Positions 32,588 to 41,362 of a stretch of DNA of 41,921 bases are shown piece after piece. The translations under genes were made by a program, and so were the position numbers. Source of the DNA: DATDDB01 sp035260545 (lineage in GTDB: Bacteria; Pseudomonadota; Gammaproteobacteria; Burkholderiales; Gallionellaceae); the NCBI GenBank assembly GCA_035260545.1, contig DATFUZ010000060.1, forward strand, positions 1 through 41,921, read 5' to 3'. The notes beneath the pieces were generated by a model. It was not told the DNA's origin. It did no database searches and worked only from the letters and a program-made list of their open reading frames with translations. Each line of letters starts with the position of its first letter. Position 1 is the stretch's first letter.

Positions 32588-33049
32588 ATGCGATATTGGT
32601 TGATGAAGTCCGAGCCTGAGGACTGCAGCATAGACGACCTGGCACAATTGCCGAACCAGACCGTTGCGTGGTACGGCGTGCGCAATTACCAGGCGCGCAA
32701 TTTCATGCGCGACCAGATGTCCATAGGCGACGGCGTGCTGTTCTATCACTCCAACTGCAAGGAGCCCGGCATCGCGGGCATTGCGCGCGTGGCGAGCCAT
32801 GCCTATCCCGACGCCACCCAGTTCGAGCGCAAGAGCAAGTATTTCGACCCCAAGGCCACGCAGGAAACGCCGCGCTGGATGAATGTGGACGTGCAACTCG
32901 TGAAGAAGATTCCCCTGATTGCGCTGGCGGAACTGCGTCGGCACCCCGAGCTCGAGGGCATGCGCATACTGCAGCGCGGCAACCGCCTGTCCATTACGCC
33001 GCTTGACCCGGCGGAGTGGAAATTCATCACCACCCGGCTGGCCGGCTGA
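32588..33049 (+). CDS. EVE domain-containing protein
   Basis: The 153-residue product is almost entirely one EVE domain, a PUA-like fold thought to bind modified bases in RNA or DNA. It opens with MRYWLMKSEPEDCSIDDL and continues with the typical WYGVRNYQARNFMRD and GVLFYHSNCKEPGIAGIA. GGAG stands 7 nt before the ATG; codons upstream in frame read through the 6S terminator and are not coding. The function is not established. The stop shares one base with the start of the next gene. Confidence 0.92.
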   Translation: MRYWLMKSEPEDCSIDDLAQLPNQTVAWYGVRNYQARNFMRDQMSIGDGVLFYHSNCKEPGIAGIARVASHAYPDATQFERKSKYFDPKATQETPRWMNVDVQLVKKIPLIALAELRRHPELEGMRILQRGNRLSITPLDPAEWKFITTRLAG

Positions 33050-33843
33050 TGGACGGATTGGCCGCCTACCTGTTGCTGGGTGCGGCTGTCGGCTTCTTTG
33101 GTGGACTGTTCGGCATCGGCGGCGGCACATTGCTGGTGCCGGTGCTGCTGTTCCTGTTTACCGCGCGCCACTTCCCCGCGGCCTATGCCATGCACTTGGC
33201 CTTGGGCACCTCCATGGCGACCATTGTATTTACTGCGCTTTCCAGTCTATACCAGCACCACCGCCATGGCGCGGTGCAATGGCGCGTGGTTGGCACGCTC
33301 ACGCCCGGCATCCTCGCAGGCACGGCGGCGGGCACCACCCTGGCCGCCGTCATCTCGGCGCAGGCGCTGGGCGTGATCTTTGCCGCCTTCGTGCTGACTG
33401 CCTCCCTCCGGGTCATGCTGGATGCCAAACCTAGACCCTCACGCCAGCTCCCGGGCCCGTTCGGGCTCACCGCGGCCGGGATGTTCATCGGCGGCCTTGG
33501 TGCCCTGGTGTCCATAGGCGGCGGAGCGATCATGGTGCCCTTTTTCGTGTGGTGCAATCTGCCGCTGCGCAAGGCCATCGGCACCTCGGCTGCCGTGGGT
33601 TTCCCGCTCGCCGCTGGCGGTACCCTAGGCTACATCATAGGCGGCATGCAGGCGACCAGCCTGCCCGGGCCGCACCTGGGATATGTATATCTGCCGGCGC
33701 TGCTGGGCACCGCCTCGGCCAGCGTGCTGGCCGCCCCGCTGGGCGCCCGCCTCACGCATCGCATCAACGTGGCCCTGCTGCGCCGCCTGTTCGCGTTCCT
33801 GCTGCTGGGGCTCGCGGTCAAACTGGTGCTCAAGGTATTCTAG
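33049..33843 (+). CDS. TauE/SafE family membrane permease
   Basis: A 264-residue protein with about eight hydrophobic segments. Two related halves begin GFFGGLFGIGGGTLLVP (about 12-28) and GALVSIGGGAIMVPF (about 149-163), the repeated pattern of TauE/SafE. Members export or import sulfonates, sulfite or other anions. No nearby gene reveals the substrate. The ATG overlaps the EVE-gene stop by one base (TGATG), so the two are co-translated. A short hairpin without a T-run (33844-33862) follows the stop. Confidence 0.9.
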   Translation: MDGLAAYLLLGAAVGFFGGLFGIGGGTLLVPVLLFLFTARHFPAAYAMHLALGTSMATIVFTALSSLYQHHRHGAVQWRVVGTLTPGILAGTAAGTTLAAVISAQALGVIFAAFVLTASLRVMLDAKPRPSRQLPGPFGLTAAGMFIGGLGALVSIGGGAIMVPFFVWCNLPLRKAIGTSAAVGFPLAAGGTLGYIIGGMQATSLPGPHLGYVYLPALLGTASASVLAAPLGARLTHRINVALLRRLFAFLLLGLAVKLVLKVF

Positions 33844-33875
33844 CGCTGCGCTCGCGGCAGCGGCCCGGGCCATAA

Positions 33876-33881
33876 TATAAT
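33876..33881 (+). promoter_or_regulatory. leuS promoter -10 element
   Basis: A perfect TATAAT lies 48 bp before the leuS ATG. The -35 position is GC-rich and poor. Confidence 0.45.
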
Positions 33882-33929
33882 GCCGGTTTGAATAACCTCG
33901 ATTCGCACCCTTTTCGGAATCACACAGAC

Positions 33930-36581
33930 ATGCAGCAGGACTACCAGCCCAAGAACATAGAACCAGCCGCCCAGGCGCACTGGGAGACGACCCAGGCCTT
34001 CCGCGCCGTGGTGGATGCCACCCGGCCCAAGTACTACTGCCTGTCCATGTTCCCCTATCCCTCGGGCAAGCTGCACATGGGCCACGTGCGCAACTACACG
34101 ATAGGCGATGTCCTCGCGCGCTGGCACAAGATGCGCGGCTATAACGTGCTGCAGCCCATGGGCTGGGATGCCTTCGGCCTGCCGGCGGAAAATGCGGCCA
34201 TCCAGAACCAGGTGCCGCCCGCGAAGTGGACCGACGACAACATCGCCTACATGAAACAGCAACTGAAGTCGCTGGGTTTCGCCATCGACTGGTCGCGCGA
34301 ATTGGCGACCTGCAAGCCCGACTACTACAAGTGGAACCAGTGGCTGTTCCTGCGCATGCTGGAAAAGGGCATCGCCTACAAGAAAACCCAGGTAGTGAAC
34401 TGGGACCCGGTGGACCAGACGGTGCTCGCCAATGAGCAGGTGATAGACGGGCGCGGCTGGCGCACCGGCGCGCTGGTGGAAAAGCGCGAGATCCCCGGTT
34501 ATTACCTCGCCATCACCGAATATGCCGAGGCATTGCTGGGCGATCTCGACAAGCTGAGCGGCTGGCCCGAGCGCGTGAAGACCATGCAGGCCAACTGGAT
34601 AGGCAAGAGCTACGGCGTGCGCTTCGCGTTTGTTATTCCGGATGAAGTCGGGGCCTCTCTTCCCTCTCCCAACGAGGGAGGGACCGAGGGTGGGGGAACG
34701 CCCGTCAAAAACAACCTGCTGTGGGTGTACACCACCCGCGCCGACACCATCATGGGCGTGACCTTCGTCGCCATCGCCGCCGAGCATCCGCTGGCAGCGC
34801 ATGCCGCGACGGGCAATCCCGAGGTCGCCGCCTTCATCGAGAAATGCAAGCACAACTCGGTGATGGAGGCGGACATGGCCACCATGGAAAAGGGAGGCGT
34901 GGACACCGGGCTCAAGGTCACCCATCCGCTCACCGGCGAACAGGTGCCCGTGTGGGTAGGCAACTATGTCCTCATGGGCTATGGCGAGGGCGCGGTGATG
35001 GCGGTGCCCGCGCACGACGAGCGCGATTTCGGCTTCGCGAAAAAATACAGCCTGCCAATCAAGCAGAGCATCGCCGTGGCTGGCAAGACTTTTTCCACCG
35101 ACGCCTGGCAGGAATGGTATGGCGACAAGGAGCAAGGTGTCTGCGTCAACTCCGGCAAATACGAAGGCATGGGTCACCAGCAGGCCGTGGAGGCCATCGC
35201 CACCGACCTGAAGGCCAAAAATCTCGGCGACAAGCAGGTGCAATATCGCCTGCGCGACTGGGGCATCTCTCGCCAGCGCTTCTGGGGCTGTCCCATTCCC
35301 ATCATCCATTGCGATTCCTGCGGCGCCGTGCCGGTTCCGGACGACCAGCTGCCCGTGGTGCTGCCCGAGGATTGCGTGCCGGATGGCTCGGGCAATCCGC
35401 TCAACAAGCGTGAAGACTTTCTTGCCTGCACCTGCCCCCAATGCGGCCAGCCGGCGCGGCGCGAGACCGACACCATGGATACCTTCGTGGATTCGAGCTG
35501 GTATTACGCGCGCTATGCCAGCCAGTTCAGCGCGGCCGCCATGGTGGACGACGAGACCAACTACTGGATGCCGGTGGACCAGTATATCGGCGGCATTGAG
35601 CACGCCATCCTGCACCTGCTTTATTCGCGCTTCTGGACCAAGGTGATGCACAGCCTGGGCCTGGTCAACTACGACGAGCCCTTCGCCAACCTGCTGACCC
35701 AGGGCATGGTGCTCAACCACATCTTTTCGCGCCGCACCGAAAAGGGCGGCATCGAGTATTTCGCGCCGGACGAAGTGGTGGTGCTCAAGGACGAAGCGGG
35801 CCGCATCACCGGCGCACGCAGCTCGGACAACGGTATAGACGTCGACTATCAGGGCATAGGCACCATGTCCAAGTCGAAGAAGAACGGCGTCGACCCGCAG
35901 ATGCTGATCGAGGAATACGGCGCCGACACCGCGCGCCTGTTCATGATGTTCGCTTCCCCGCCGGAGCAGACCCTGGAGTGGGCGGATTCCGGCGTGGAAG
36001 GCTCGCACCGCTTCTTGAAGCGGGTGTGGGCGATGGGCCATGCGCTCTCCGCCCGTCCGGCCGCCGCCATGCCGGACAAGCTCGCGGCTGCGCCAGCCGA
36101 CACCCGGCGCGAAATCCATCTGACGCTGCGCCAGGCGAATTATGACCTGGGCAAGCAGCAGTTCAACACCGTCGCGTCCGCGGGCATGAAGATGCTCAAC
36201 GCATTGGAGAAATGCCTCAAGGACGAGACAGAGGGCTGCGTGCCGGTAGTGCAGGAAGGTTTCTCCATCCTGCTGCGTTTGCTCTCGCCCATTTGTCCGC
36301 ACATCAGCCACGCTCTTTGGGCCGAACTGGGCTATGGCGACGACATACTCAAGGCAGCCTGGCCGGAGCCGCTGGATGCCGCGCTGGAACAGGACGAGAT
36401 CGAGCTGGTGATCCAGGTCAACGGCAAGCTGCGCGGCAACCTGCGCGCGCCCAAGGCGGCGGACAAGGCTGCCCTCGAACAGCTCGCCCTGGCACACGAG
36501 GCGGTGCAGAAGCAGCTCAACGGCGGCGCGCCGAAGAAGGTCATCGTGGTGCCCGGCCGCCTGATCAACGTGGTGGTGTGA
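33930..36581 (+). CDS. leuS: leucyl-tRNA synthetase LeuS
   Basis: LeuS charges tRNA-Leu. The 883-residue product has the class I HIGH-type motif HMGH at 49-52 and TMSKS at 645-649 in the KMSKS position. The CP1 editing domain includes the TTRADTIMGVTF threonine-rich loop near 267-278 and the catalytic Asp in AVPAHDERDFGFA. The family start MQQDYQPKNIEPAAQ supports the ATG at 33930. Compared with usual sequences it carries about 19 extra residues at 242-260 (Gly, Pro, Ser rich), just before the editing loop; the DNA there is a purine/pyrimidine palindromic repeat (34651-34706). The frame is intact, so the enzyme should be functional. Confidence 0.96.
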   Translation: MQQDYQPKNIEPAAQAHWETTQAFRAVVDATRPKYYCLSMFPYPSGKLHMGHVRNYTIGDVLARWHKMRGYNVLQPMGWDAFGLPAENAAIQNQVPPAKWTDDNIAYMKQQLKSLGFAIDWSRELATCKPDYYKWNQWLFLRMLEKGIAYKKTQVVNWDPVDQTVLANEQVIDGRGWRTGALVEKREIPGYYLAITEYAEALLGDLDKLSGWPERVKTMQANWIGKSYGVRFAFVIPDEVGASLPSPNEGGTEGGGTPVKNNLLWVYTTRADTIMGVTFVAIAAEHPLAAHAATGNPEVAAFIEKCKHNSVMEADMATMEKGGVDTGLKVTHPLTGEQVPVWVGNYVLMGYGEGAVMAVPAHDERDFGFAKKYSLPIKQSIAVAGKTFSTDAWQEWYGDKEQGVCVNSGKYEGMGHQQAVEAIATDLKAKNLGDKQVQYRLRDWGISRQRFWGCPIPIIHCDSCGAVPVPDDQLPVVLPEDCVPDGSGNPLNKREDFLACTCPQCGQPARRETDTMDTFVDSSWYYARYASQFSAAAMVDDETNYWMPVDQYIGGIEHAILHLLYSRFWTKVMHSLGLVNYDEPFANLLTQGMVLNHIFSRRTEKGGIEYFAPDEVVVLKDEAGRITGARSSDNGIDVDYQGIGTMSKSKKNGVDPQMLIEEYGADTARLFMMFASPPEQTLEWADSGVEGSHRFLKRVWAMGHALSARPAAAMPDKLAAAPADTRREIHLTLRQANYDLGKQQFNTVASAGMKMLNALEKCLKDETEGCVPVVQEGFSILLRLLSPICPHISHALWAELGYGDDILKAAWPEPLDAALEQDEIELVIQVNGKLRGNLRAPKAADKAALEQLALAHEAVQKQLNGGAPKKVIVVPGRLINVVV
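34651..34706 (+). repeat. palindromic repeat inserted in frame within leuS
   Basis: A stretch of C/T followed by G/A: TCCCTC at 34661-34666 pairs with GAGGGA at 34674-34679, and further CCCTC and GAGGG units flank it. The opposite strand reads like the widespread intergenic element of the form CCCTC-ACCCT-N-CCCTCTCCC. It encodes residues 242-260 of LeuS, absent from the usual family sequence. No second copy was noticed in this window. Confidence 0.55.
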
Positions 36582-36582
36582 T

Positions 36583-37116
36583 TTGCTGAACTGGCCCGTC
36601 CGTCTGTTGCTGCTCGCCGCCATGCTGTCGCTGACGGCATGCGGGCTGCACCTGCGCGGGCATGGCGCGGCCACCCGGCATTTCGCCTTCCACAGCATTT
36701 ACATCGATGCGCCGGCCGACACCGATTTCACCAAGGCGCTGGTACGCGGCCTGAAGCGCTACAAGCTGGACGTGGAGCAGGACTCGGGCAAGCAGCAGCT
36801 CACCGTGCAGGTCATCAGCGAATCGACCGAGAAGCAGATCACCGCCCTGAACGCCAGCGGCCACGTCGTCGAATACCTGCTGCATTATCGCGTCATGCTG
36901 CGCGCCTACGATCAGGAGCACGACGACTGGCTGCCGCCAACCAAGATCTCGCTGCAGCGCATCCTGCCCTATGACGTGACCCTGGTGCTGGCCAAGCAGC
37001 TCGAAGAGCAGATGCTCTATAAAGACATGCGCACCGACGCCGCGGATCAGGTGTTGCGCCGCCTCGCCTATCTGAAGCCGCCCAAACCTGCCGCCAGCGG
37101 GGGGGCGCAGCCGTGA
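36583..37116 (+). CDS. lptE: LPS-assembly lipoprotein LptE
   Basis: LptE plugs the LptD barrel that inserts lipopolysaccharide into the outer membrane. The 177-residue product has a lipoprotein signal with lipobox LTAC and lipidated Cys at 20, followed directly by GLHLRGHG, the usual LptE beginning. The start is a TTG one base after the leuS stop. The next in-frame ATG would leave a signal peptide of only six residues before Cys, too short. It overlaps holA by 4 bp; the leuS-lptE-holA order is conserved in proteobacteria. Confidence 0.92.
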   Translation: MLNWPVRLLLLAAMLSLTACGLHLRGHGAATRHFAFHSIYIDAPADTDFTKALVRGLKRYKLDVEQDSGKQQLTVQVISESTEKQITALNASGHVVEYLLHYRVMLRAYDQEHDDWLPPTKISLQRILPYDVTLVLAKQLEEQMLYKDMRTDAADQVLRRLAYLKPPKPAASGGAQP

Positions 37117-38132
37117 AACTGGCGCCCGAAGACCTGCCGCGCCACCTGACCCGGGAGCTTGCGCCGCTTTACGTGGTGCACGGGGACGCGCTGCTGCTTG
37201 CGATCGAAGCCGCCGATGCCATCCGGGCAGCCGCGCGGACGGCAGGCTATGACGAACGCGAGGTGTTCACGGCGGAGCAGGGTTTCAAATGGGCGGAACT
37301 GCGCGCCAGCGCGCAAAGCCTGTCGCTGTTCTCCGCGCGCAAGCTGGTGGAGCTGCGCATTCCCTCGGGCAAGCCCGGCGTGGAAGGCGCGCAGGCCATC
37401 CAGGATTATTGCGCCGGCCTGAATCCGGATACCGTGACCATCGTCACCCTGCCGCGCCTGGACCGCACCGCCCAGAACAGCAAGTGGTTCACCGCACTGG
37501 CGGCCGGCGGCGTGCTCGTCGCCTGCGACGAAATCACGCTGTCCGACCTGCCGCAATGGATAGGCGGCCGCCTGCAGCGCCAGGGGCAGTCCGCGGATGC
37601 GGACACGCTGCGCTTCCTGGCCGAGCGGGTAGAGGGCAATCTGCTCGCCGCGCACCAGGAGATACGCAAGCTGGCGCTGCTCTATCCCGAAGGCGCGCTC
37701 GGTTTCGAGCAGGTCAAGGATGCCGTAATGGACGTAGCGCGCTATGATGTGTTCAAGCTTTCCGAGGCCATGCTGGCGGGCGACGTCGCGCGCTTCGCAC
37801 GGATTCTCGAAGGGCTGCGCGCGGAAGGCGAGGCCACCGTGCTCATATTGTGGACCCTCACCGAAGACATCCGGGCCCTGGCGCGCGTCTCGCGCGCCGC
37901 GCAACGCGGCGCCAATGTGGCCGCGGCATTGCGCGACGCGCGGGTATGGGGCGTGCGCCAGAAGCTGTTGGAGCGTGCCGTGCGCCGCTTCACCCCGGCT
38001 TTTGCCGAGGGTGCCCTGCGCCGCCTGGCGCACGTCGACAAGGTCATCAAGGGCCTGCGGAGCGGCGATGCCTGGGACGAACTGCTGCAGGTGGGCGTGC
38101 GCTGCGCCCGCGCAGGCATGGGGGCGAGATGA
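37113..38132 (+). CDS. holA: DNA polymerase III delta subunit HolA
   Basis: HolA is the wrench of the clamp loader, opening the beta clamp. The 339-residue product has a degenerate AAA+ core. Typical segments are PLYVVHGDALLLAIEAADA near 19, LFSARKLVELRIPSGKPG near 72 (clamp-contact helix) and EGNLLAAHQEIRKLALLYP in the middle. A C-terminal helical collar domain follows. The GTG start overlaps lptE by 4 bp and the stop overlaps cutA by 4 bp. Confidence 0.93.
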   Translation: MKLAPEDLPRHLTRELAPLYVVHGDALLLAIEAADAIRAAARTAGYDEREVFTAEQGFKWAELRASAQSLSLFSARKLVELRIPSGKPGVEGAQAIQDYCAGLNPDTVTIVTLPRLDRTAQNSKWFTALAAGGVLVACDEITLSDLPQWIGGRLQRQGQSADADTLRFLAERVEGNLLAAHQEIRKLALLYPEGALGFEQVKDAVMDVARYDVFKLSEAMLAGDVARFARILEGLRAEGEATVLILWTLTEDIRALARVSRAAQRGANVAAALRDARVWGVRQKLLERAVRRFTPAFAEGALRRLAHVDKVIKGLRSGDAWDELLQVGVRCARAGMGAR

Positions 38133-38461
38133 GTAAAGACAGCGACGTTTTGCTGGTGTTGAGCAACCTGCCTGACCAGGCCAGCGCGGCCCGCCTTGCG
38201 GCAATGCTGGTCGATCAGCGCGCCGCCGCCTGTGTCAACGTCCTCGCGCCGTGCGCCTCGGTCTACCGCTGGCAGGGGCGGATCGAAACCGCCGCCGAAG
38301 TGCCCATACTGATCAAAACCACCCGCGCCGCCTATGTACGGGTTGAAAAAATCGTGCGGGAGCATCATCCTTACGAACTTCCCGACATCATTGCACTCCC
38401 AGTAGAGGACGGCCTGCCCGGATATCTGAACTGGGTGGCGCAGGAAACTCGAGAGATATGA
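38129..38461 (+). CDS. cutA: divalent-cation tolerance protein CutA
   Basis: CutA forms very stable trimers linked to copper and other divalent-metal tolerance; its exact role is unsettled. The 110-residue product shows the core VLLVLSNLPD near 7, RAAACVNVLAPCASVYRWQG (31-50), EVPILIKTT and the conserved HHPYELPDIIALPV near 80-93. The ATG at 38129 overlaps the holA stop and its own stop overlaps dsbD (both ATGA), so it is translated in chain with its neighbours. The cutA-dsbD order is common in proteobacteria. Confidence 0.94.
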   Translation: MSKDSDVLLVLSNLPDQASAARLAAMLVDQRAAACVNVLAPCASVYRWQGRIETAAEVPILIKTTRAAYVRVEKIVREHHPYELPDIIALPVEDGLPGYLNWVAQETREI

Positions 38462-40314
38462 AAAAGATACGACTTGCAGCTGCCGTGCTGGCCCTGATTC
38501 CCCTGGTGCTGATCGCGCCCGTGCGGGCCGGTTTGCTGGATACGCTACACCTGGGCTCAGGCGAAACGAAGTATTTGGAGCCGGACAAGGCCTTCGCCCT
38601 CGACGTTACCGCGCGCGATCCTTACACCCTGATCGCCAGGTTCCGGGTCACGCCCAAATATTATTTGTACCGCAGCAAGGTAAAGTTCACCCTGGTCGCG
38701 CCTGATGCGAGCATAGAGCGGATTGCCATGCCGCGCGGCAAAATCAAGCACGACCGCTATCTCGGCGACCTCGAGGTGTTCCACCAGTCCTTCCAGGCCG
38801 CGCTGCTGCTCAAGCGCACCGGCCAGGCGGCGGAAAAAGTCGTGCTGCAGGCCACCTACCAGGGCTGCAGCGAGGAAGGCCTGTGCTACCAGCCCATAGA
38901 CAAGACGTTCACCGTTGCTCTGCCGGCGGCAACCGGCCCGGCCCCGTCACCCGATGCATTCATGCAGTCCGCCACCGCCGCCCAGGCAGGGGATCAGACC
39001 GCAGCGCCTTCCGGAGATCAAAACGACAGTTCGCGCATCGCTTCGCTGTTCCGGCAGGGCAACTTCTGGCTGATCATTTCCTTCTTCTTCGGCGCCGGCC
39101 TGCTGCTCGCCTTTACCCCCTGCGTCTTCCCCATGGTGCCCATACTCTCTGGCATCATCGTCGGCCGCGGCCACAGGATCACCCATTTGCACGGCTTCAT
39201 CCTGTCGCTGGCCTATGTGCTCGGGATGGCCATCACCTATGCCGTGGCCGGTGTTGCTGCGGGCTTTTCCGGCACCATGCTGTCCAGTGCGCTGCAAACG
39301 CCCTGGGTACTGGGCGCATTTGCCGCAATCTTCGTGGCGCTGGCGCTATCCATGTTCGGCTTCTACGAACTGCAATTGCCCACTGCCCTGCAAAGCCGGC
39401 TCGCCACCGCCAGCAACAAGCTGCATGGCGGCCATCTTGCTGGCGTGTTCGTCATGGGCGCGCTATCGGCAATCATCGTCGGCCCTTGCGTCGCGGCGCC
39501 GCTGGCCGGAGCGCTGCTGTATATCGGCCAGACCCACGACGCCTTCCTGGGTGGCTCCGCGCTGTTCTTCATGGCGCTCGGCATGGGCGTGCCGCTCCTG
39601 CTGATCGGCGCATCGGCAGGCACCCTGCTGCCCAAGGCGGGCGCGTGGATGGAATCGGTCAAGCGCCTGTTCGGCGTGCTGCTGCTCGCAGTCGCCATCT
39701 GGATCATTTCCCCGCTGATCCCGGTCAGCGTAGAGATGCTGATGTGGGCGGTGCTGCTCGTTCTCTCTGCGGTGTTCCTGCATGCGCTGGATGCGCTGCC
39801 GCACAACGCCAGTCACTGGCACAAGCTGTGGAAGGGCTGCGGCATCCTCGCGCTCCTGCTGGGCATTGCCTACCTTGTCGGCGCGTTGTCAGGCGCGCAG
39901 GACGTCCTGCGCCCGCTGTCCGTGATTGGCAGCGCACGTGCCGAGGCACCCGCCACGCTGAAATTTACCCGCGTCCGCAGTATTGCCGACCTCGATGCCC
40001 GTCTGGCCCAGGCCGCCGGCCGCCCGGTGATGCTGGACTTCTGGGCCGAATGGTGCGTGTCCTGCAAGGAAATGGAGCGCAATACCTTTGCCGACCCCAA
40101 AATCCAGGCCAGGCTGCAGAATGCCATGCTGCTGCAGGTCGACGTCACGGCCGACAGCGCAGACGACAAGGCGCTGCTGGCCCGCTACCATCTGTTCGGC
40201 CCCCCCGCCACGCTGTTCTTCGGCCACGACGGAGAGGAGCTGGCCAGCGCCCGGGTGACCGGCTACCAGGACAGCACTCAATTCCAGCAGTCGCTGCAAG
40301 CGGCCGGTCTGTAA
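38458..40314 (+). CDS. dsbD: thiol:disulfide interchange protein DsbD
   Basis: DsbD carries electrons from cytoplasmic thioredoxin to periplasmic DsbC, DsbG and CcmG. The 618-residue product has a signal peptide (about 1-24) and a periplasmic alpha domain with C137 and C143 in GCSEEGLCYQP. The eight-segment membrane domain has C222 (FTPCVFPMVP) and C344 (VGPCVAAPLAG). The C-terminal thioredoxin domain has C533 and C536 in EWCVSCKEME. All six working cysteines are present. It follows cutA with a 4-bp overlap and probably ends the leuS-lptE-holA-cutA-dsbD transcript. Confidence 0.96.
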   Translation: MKKIRLAAAVLALIPLVLIAPVRAGLLDTLHLGSGETKYLEPDKAFALDVTARDPYTLIARFRVTPKYYLYRSKVKFTLVAPDASIERIAMPRGKIKHDRYLGDLEVFHQSFQAALLLKRTGQAAEKVVLQATYQGCSEEGLCYQPIDKTFTVALPAATGPAPSPDAFMQSATAAQAGDQTAAPSGDQNDSSRIASLFRQGNFWLIISFFFGAGLLLAFTPCVFPMVPILSGIIVGRGHRITHLHGFILSLAYVLGMAITYAVAGVAAGFSGTMLSSALQTPWVLGAFAAIFVALALSMFGFYELQLPTALQSRLATASNKLHGGHLAGVFVMGALSAIIVGPCVAAPLAGALLYIGQTHDAFLGGSALFFMALGMGVPLLLIGASAGTLLPKAGAWMESVKRLFGVLLLAVAIWIISPLIPVSVEMLMWAVLLVLSAVFLHALDALPHNASHWHKLWKGCGILALLLGIAYLVGALSGAQDVLRPLSVIGSARAEAPATLKFTRVRSIADLDARLAQAAGRPVMLDFWAEWCVSCKEMERNTFADPKIQARLQNAMLLQVDVTADSADDKALLARYHLFGPPATLFFGHDGEELASARVTGYQDSTQFQQSLQAAGL

Positions 40315-40342
40315 CCGCCGCCTGGCCAAACGCGGCAACAAC

Positions 40343-40483
40343 TTCCGCCAAAACTGGACAATTTCCGCCGAATTAGGCAGAATTCGCGCCATGACTAAGG
40401 TGCTCATCCTTCACGGCCCCAATCTCAACCTGCTCGGCACACGCGAGCCGGATGTCTATGGCCGCGCGACGTTGGCGGAAATT
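40343..40483 (+). repeat. TTCCGCC repeats and matching inverted copies around the aroQ start
   Basis: TTCCGCCAA at 40343-40351 and AATTTCCGCC at 40360-40369 lie before aroQ. Exact inverted copies, TTGGCGGAA at 40472-40480 and GGCGGAAATT at 40474-40483, lie inside the first 100 bases of the gene. They could pair in the mRNA or be a protein-binding site; chance in GC-rich coding DNA is also possible. Confidence 0.3.
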
Positions 40484-40828
40484 AACGGAAATTTGCAGAA
40501 ATTGGCCGAGAATGCCGGCGCAACGCTAGCGGACTTCCAGAGCAACTCGGAATCCGCACTCGTCGAGCGTGTGCACCAGGCACGGAGCGAAGGCGTGCAG
40601 TTCATCGTCATCAACCCTGCGGCCTTTACCCATACCAGCGTCGCCTTGCGTGACGCCCTTGCCGCGGTGGGCATTCCGTTCATCGAGGTCCATCTGTCCA
40701 ATGTCCATGCGCGGGAACCCTTCCGCAAAGAGTCTTATTTTTCCGACCACGCCGTCGGCGTGATCAGCGGCCTCGGCGCGGCCGGTTACGAATTTGCCTT
40801 GCAGTACGCACTGAAACATACAGCCTAG
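40391..40828 (+). CDS. aroQ: 3-dehydroquinate dehydratase, type II (AroQ)
   Basis: AroQ dehydrates 3-dehydroquinate in the shikimate pathway by the trans mechanism of type II enzymes. The 145-residue length is normal. The opening ILHGPNLNLLGTREPDVYG contains the catalytic Arg and Tyr; FIVINPAAFTHTSVALRDAL and VHLSNVHAREPFR follow with the substrate-binding and catalytic His residues. No ribosome site precedes the ATG. A weak promoter TGGACA-17-CAGAAT would start transcription almost at the ATG. aroQ-accB-accC is a conserved order. Confidence 0.95.
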   Translation: MTKVLILHGPNLNLLGTREPDVYGRATLAEINGNLQKLAENAGATLADFQSNSESALVERVHQARSEGVQFIVINPAAFTHTSVALRDALAAVGIPFIEVHLSNVHAREPFRKESYFSDHAVGVISGLGAAGYEFALQYALKHTA

Positions 40829-40840
40829 GAGCATAAAAAA

Positions 40841-41290
40841 ATGGATTTACGCAAACTGAAGACCCTGATTGAACTGGTCGAAAGCTCCGGTATCGCCGAG
40901 CTGGAGATCAGCGAAGGCGAGGAGCGCGTCCGTATCACGCGCACCGGGCTCCAAGCCCCTGCCATGCCGCAGGTCTATGCCGCGCCGCAGCCGGTGGCTG
41001 CCGCCCCGGCCGCGCCGGCCGCAGCCGCCCCGGCGCCTGCCGAGCCCGCCGTCGAGGGGCACGTCATCAAGTCGCCCATGGTCGGCACCTTCTACCGTTC
41101 CGCCTCCCCCGGCGCCAAGGTCTTCGTGGACGTCGGCCAGAGCGTGAATGCCGGCGAGACCCTGTGCATCATCGAAGCCATGAAACTGCTGAACGAAATC
41201 GAGACCGACAAGGCGGGCGTGGTCAAGGCCGTCCTCGTCGAGAACGGGCAGCCGGTCGAATTCGGCCAGCCCCTGTTCATCATCGGCTGA
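40841..41290 (+). CDS. accB: biotin carboxyl carrier protein of acetyl-CoA carboxylase (AccB)
   Basis: AccB carries the biotin that AccC carboxylates in the first step of fatty acid synthesis. The 149-residue product has an N-terminal dimerisation region (1-38), an Ala/Pro-rich flexible linker (39-71) and the biotinyl domain. The biotinylated lysine is K115 in EAMKLLNEIE. A ribosome site AGGAG lies 8 nt upstream. It starts 12 bp after aroQ and precedes accC by 72 bp. Confidence 0.96.
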   Translation: MDLRKLKTLIELVESSGIAELEISEGEERVRITRTGLQAPAMPQVYAAPQPVAAAPAAPAAAAPAPAEPAVEGHVIKSPMVGTFYRSASPGAKVFVDVGQSVNAGETLCIIEAMKLLNEIETDKAGVVKAVLVENGQPVEFGQPLFIIG

Positions 41291-41362
41291 TCGGGCGCCC
41301 GATACACCATGTTTGACCGCACAGGCCGACATCCCGCACACAAACCGGAAAAGCCGCCCACC

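Noticed and set aside
35862..35880. Defective KMSKS motif in LeuS (Thr in place of the first Lys)
   Set aside because: The first position of this motif varies among functional synthetases, while MSKS is intact and the rest of the enzyme is complete.
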